Of a stretch of DNA of 6,217 bases, positions 4,842-6,217 are shown in pieces; the first letter of the stretch is position 1; the number at the start of each line of letters is the position of its first letter. Below the pieces are notes generated by a model. The model searched no databases. It was not told the origin of the DNA and saw only the letters and a program-made list of their open reading frames with translations. Origin of the DNA: Bacteroidetes bacterium UBA7688. GTDB lineage: Bacteria > Bacteroidota > Bacteroidia > Chitinophagales > Chitinophagaceae. The DNA is taken from NCBI GenBank assembly GCA_002482815.1, contig DLGS01000112.1, positions 1-6,217 of the forward strand. The letters are read 5' to 3'. The translations under genes were made by a program, and so were the position numbers.

Positions 4842-5258
4842 ATGAATAAACTCATATTCCCTTTACTGATCGCTTTATCCTGCTTAATTTCCTGCAAAAA
4901 GGAGGATAAATATACCATTTCAGCCCAGATGGTGACGCTTCAATATGCAGATACCGGCAAGGCTCCTTATGCCTCAAACTACTCCGTGATTCTTAAAAGT
5001 AATCCATTCTTTACAAGTTTTGGCAAGCCCGTTGCCTTTCCTGATGGCCACTACGAATTAAATGTACTCACTCCTTATGAAATAGATCCAGGCGGAAGTG
5101 AACTGTATATCTACGATTCGCTTGAAAATATAATTGAAAAATTCAACATTACTATTCCGGCTCCTGAAGCTTCAAAATCAGATATATTTAAAAATATCCC
5201 TTTTAATGGAATGAAATATGTTGGTGAGTTAAAACTTAAATACTCGCCCGTAGATTAA
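4842..5258 (+). CDS. Small lipoprotein of unknown function
   Basis: 138 residues. MNKLIFPLLIALSCLISC is a lipoprotein signal peptide with lipobox LIS-C18, followed by KKED, so the protein should be lipidated and anchored in the membrane. The rest is hydrophilic and predicted mostly beta: KYTISAQMVTLQYADTG, YSVILKSNPFF, GHYELNVLTPYEI, SELYIYDSLENIIEKFNIT, and a last strand YVGELKLKYSPVD. No known domain is recognised and no cysteine other than 14 and 18 is seen. The ATG at 4842-4844 is the only start that gives the full signal peptide. The gene has its own promoter. It converges on hutI: its stop (5256-5258) is one base from the hutI stop (5260-5262), so no terminator fits between them. Confidence 0.75.
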   Translation: MNKLIFPLLIALSCLISCKKEDKYTISAQMVTLQYADTGKAPYASNYSVILKSNPFFTSFGKPVAFPDGHYELNVLTPYEIDPGGSELYIYDSLENIIEKFNITIPAPEASKSDIFKNIPFNGMKYVGELKLKYSPVD

Positions 5259-5259
5259 T

Positions 5260-6217
5260 TTAAACTTCCTTACCGTTTATTATCATCGTTTTTACAGGAT
5301 TATTACCAAAATCATACGGAATATAATCCAGGGAATTCATGGCTTTGGTAATGATCAGATTCGCCTTTTTTCCAACAGCGATTGTTCCCAGTTCATTTTC
5401 CAGCTCCATAGCTGCAGCTCCGTTGATAGTGATGGCGTTGATGGCTTCTTCAGGCGTCATTTTTAGCTGTGTACAGGCAATTGTAGTCAATAAATTCATA
5501 TTTCCTGACGGACAAGAGCCCGGATTGTAATCGCTGGCCAGGCAAACCGGCAACCCGGCGTCAATGATTTTACGGGCAGGTTGGTATTGAATTCCCAGGA
5601 AGAATGCAGCGGCCGGTAGCAAAGTAGGCATCGTACTACCCGATTTTAAGGCTTCAATTTCCGCTTCACCCACACATTCCAGGTGATCAACAGAAACTGC
5701 TTTGTGCTTTACACCAACCTGAACACCGCCGGAATAATGCAACTGATTGGCATGAATCTTTGGTTTCAACCCATATTTCCACCCAGCTTCCAATAGTCTT
5801 TCGGTATCCTCTACACTAAAAAAGCCCTGTTCGCAAAACACGTCCATATAATCTGCAAGCCCTTCACCGGCAACTTTCGGCAGCATTTCATCTATAATCA
5901 ACTTTATATAAGATGCTTTATCCTCCTTATATTCAACAGGATATTCGTGTGCAGCAAGGAAGGACGCTTTGATGGAAACAGCCGAATTCTCCTTCAGTTT
6001 GCGTATCACCCGCAACATTTTTAATTCGGCTTCCAGTGTCAAACCATAGCCACTTTTGATTTCGATGGCGCCGGTTCCCTGGGCAATGACCCTTTGTAAT
6101 CGCTGATAAGATTGATCATAAAGCTCCGATTCATTCATTTGCCTTAGTCTGGCCGCTGAATTCAGAATCCCGCCGCCATTTCGCGCAATCTCCTCGTAGC
6201 TCTTTCCTTTAATCCTG
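5260..6217 (-). CDS. hutI: Imidazolonepropionase (partial, 5' end outside window)
   Basis: This amidohydrolase-family metal enzyme converts 4-imidazolone-5-propanoate to N-formimino-L-glutamate, the third step of histidine degradation (EC 3.5.2.7), in the cytoplasm. The frame stays open to the window edge: 26 codons upstream of the in-frame ATG at 6136-6138 read RIKGKSYEEIARNGGGILNS, a conserved HutI segment, so that ATG is internal. In all, 318 residues are visible of a usual 400 or so; the missing start should hold the HxH zinc pair. Visible signatures, counted from the first full codon: EIKSGYGL (51-58), H90 in AAHEYP, H155 in KIHANQ, H178 in VDHLE, and D229 in ASDYNPG. The spacing of H155, H178 and D229 (23 and 51) agrees with the active site of characterised HutI. 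The C-terminal part includes AITINGAAAMELENELGTI and GKKANLII, as usual for the family. Other hut genes should lie beyond the right edge. Confidence 0.95.
   Translation of the reverse strand, partial: RIKGKSYEEIARNGGGILNSAARLRQMNESELYDQSYQRLQRVIAQGTGAIEIKSGYGLTLEAELKMLRVIRKLKENSAVSIKASFLAAHEYPVEYKEDKASYIKLIIDEMLPKVAGEGLADYMDVFCEQGFFSVEDTERLLEAGWKYGLKPKIHANQLHYSGGVQVGVKHKAVSVDHLECVGEAEIEALKSGSTMPTLLPAAAFFLGIQYQPARKIIDAGLPVCLASDYNPGSCPSGNMNLLTTIACTQLKMTPEEAINAITINGAAAMELENELGTIAVGKKANLIITKAMNSLDYIPYDFGNNPVKTMIINGKEV

Overview
The window looks like chromosomal DNA of a Bacteroidota bacterium, probably from the Chitinophagia/Sphingobacteriia side, though the exact lineage is inference. The reasons are an AT-rich sequence, a secreted protein with a type IX secretion (Por) C-terminal sorting domain, several small lipoproteins, no Shine-Dalgarno boxes, and promoter-like boxes matching the Bacteroidota -7 consensus TAnnTTTG. 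I see no tRNA, rRNA, CRISPR array, transposase or phage gene, and nothing resembling an intact novel multi-gene system. Most genes are on the minus strand.

Reading the minus strand from its upstream side: positions 1410-1 hold a likely export operon. It has a good promoter (1381-1410), a type IX-sorted secreted protein (390-1343), a small cysteine-rich Kazal-like lipoprotein with a TTG start 11 nt later (127-378), a perfect 14-bp hairpin (87-123), and the first 22 codons of another exported protein that leaves the window at position 1. Positions 1585-2300 hold a beta-class carbonic anhydrase with a strong terminator; a 7-bp dyad (2371-2390) lies upstream of it. A small exported His/Cys-bearing protein follows (2408-2710). 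Positions 2781-3209 hold the C-terminal remnant of a HEAT-repeat gene that is interrupted by one in-frame TAA and has lost its 5' part. Positions 3325-4134 hold a two-gene unit: a Fer4_19 + CDGSH iron-sulfur protein followed by a DUF4406 nucleoside-deoxyribosyltransferase-like protein.

On the plus strand are a secreted C2-like protein (4304-4750), which has its own promoter and a textbook terminator, and a small lipoprotein (4842-5258), which has a promoter so close to its ATG that the mRNA is probably leaderless. This gene converges on hutI (minus, 5260 to the window edge at 6217), with a single base between the two stop codons. hutI encodes imidazolonepropionase, the third step of histidine degradation. 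Its frame is open to the edge, so the gene is longer than the first in-window ATG suggests.

The genes do not form one pathway. The window is a housekeeping/accessory mosaic: carbon dioxide hydration, histidine catabolism, an iron-sulfur protein and several cell-envelope or secreted proteins of unknown role. The most notable points are the nonsense-broken HEAT gene, the two promoters that predict leaderless mRNAs, the Kazal-like lipoprotein that lacks a canonical cysteine, and two dyads that could be operators.
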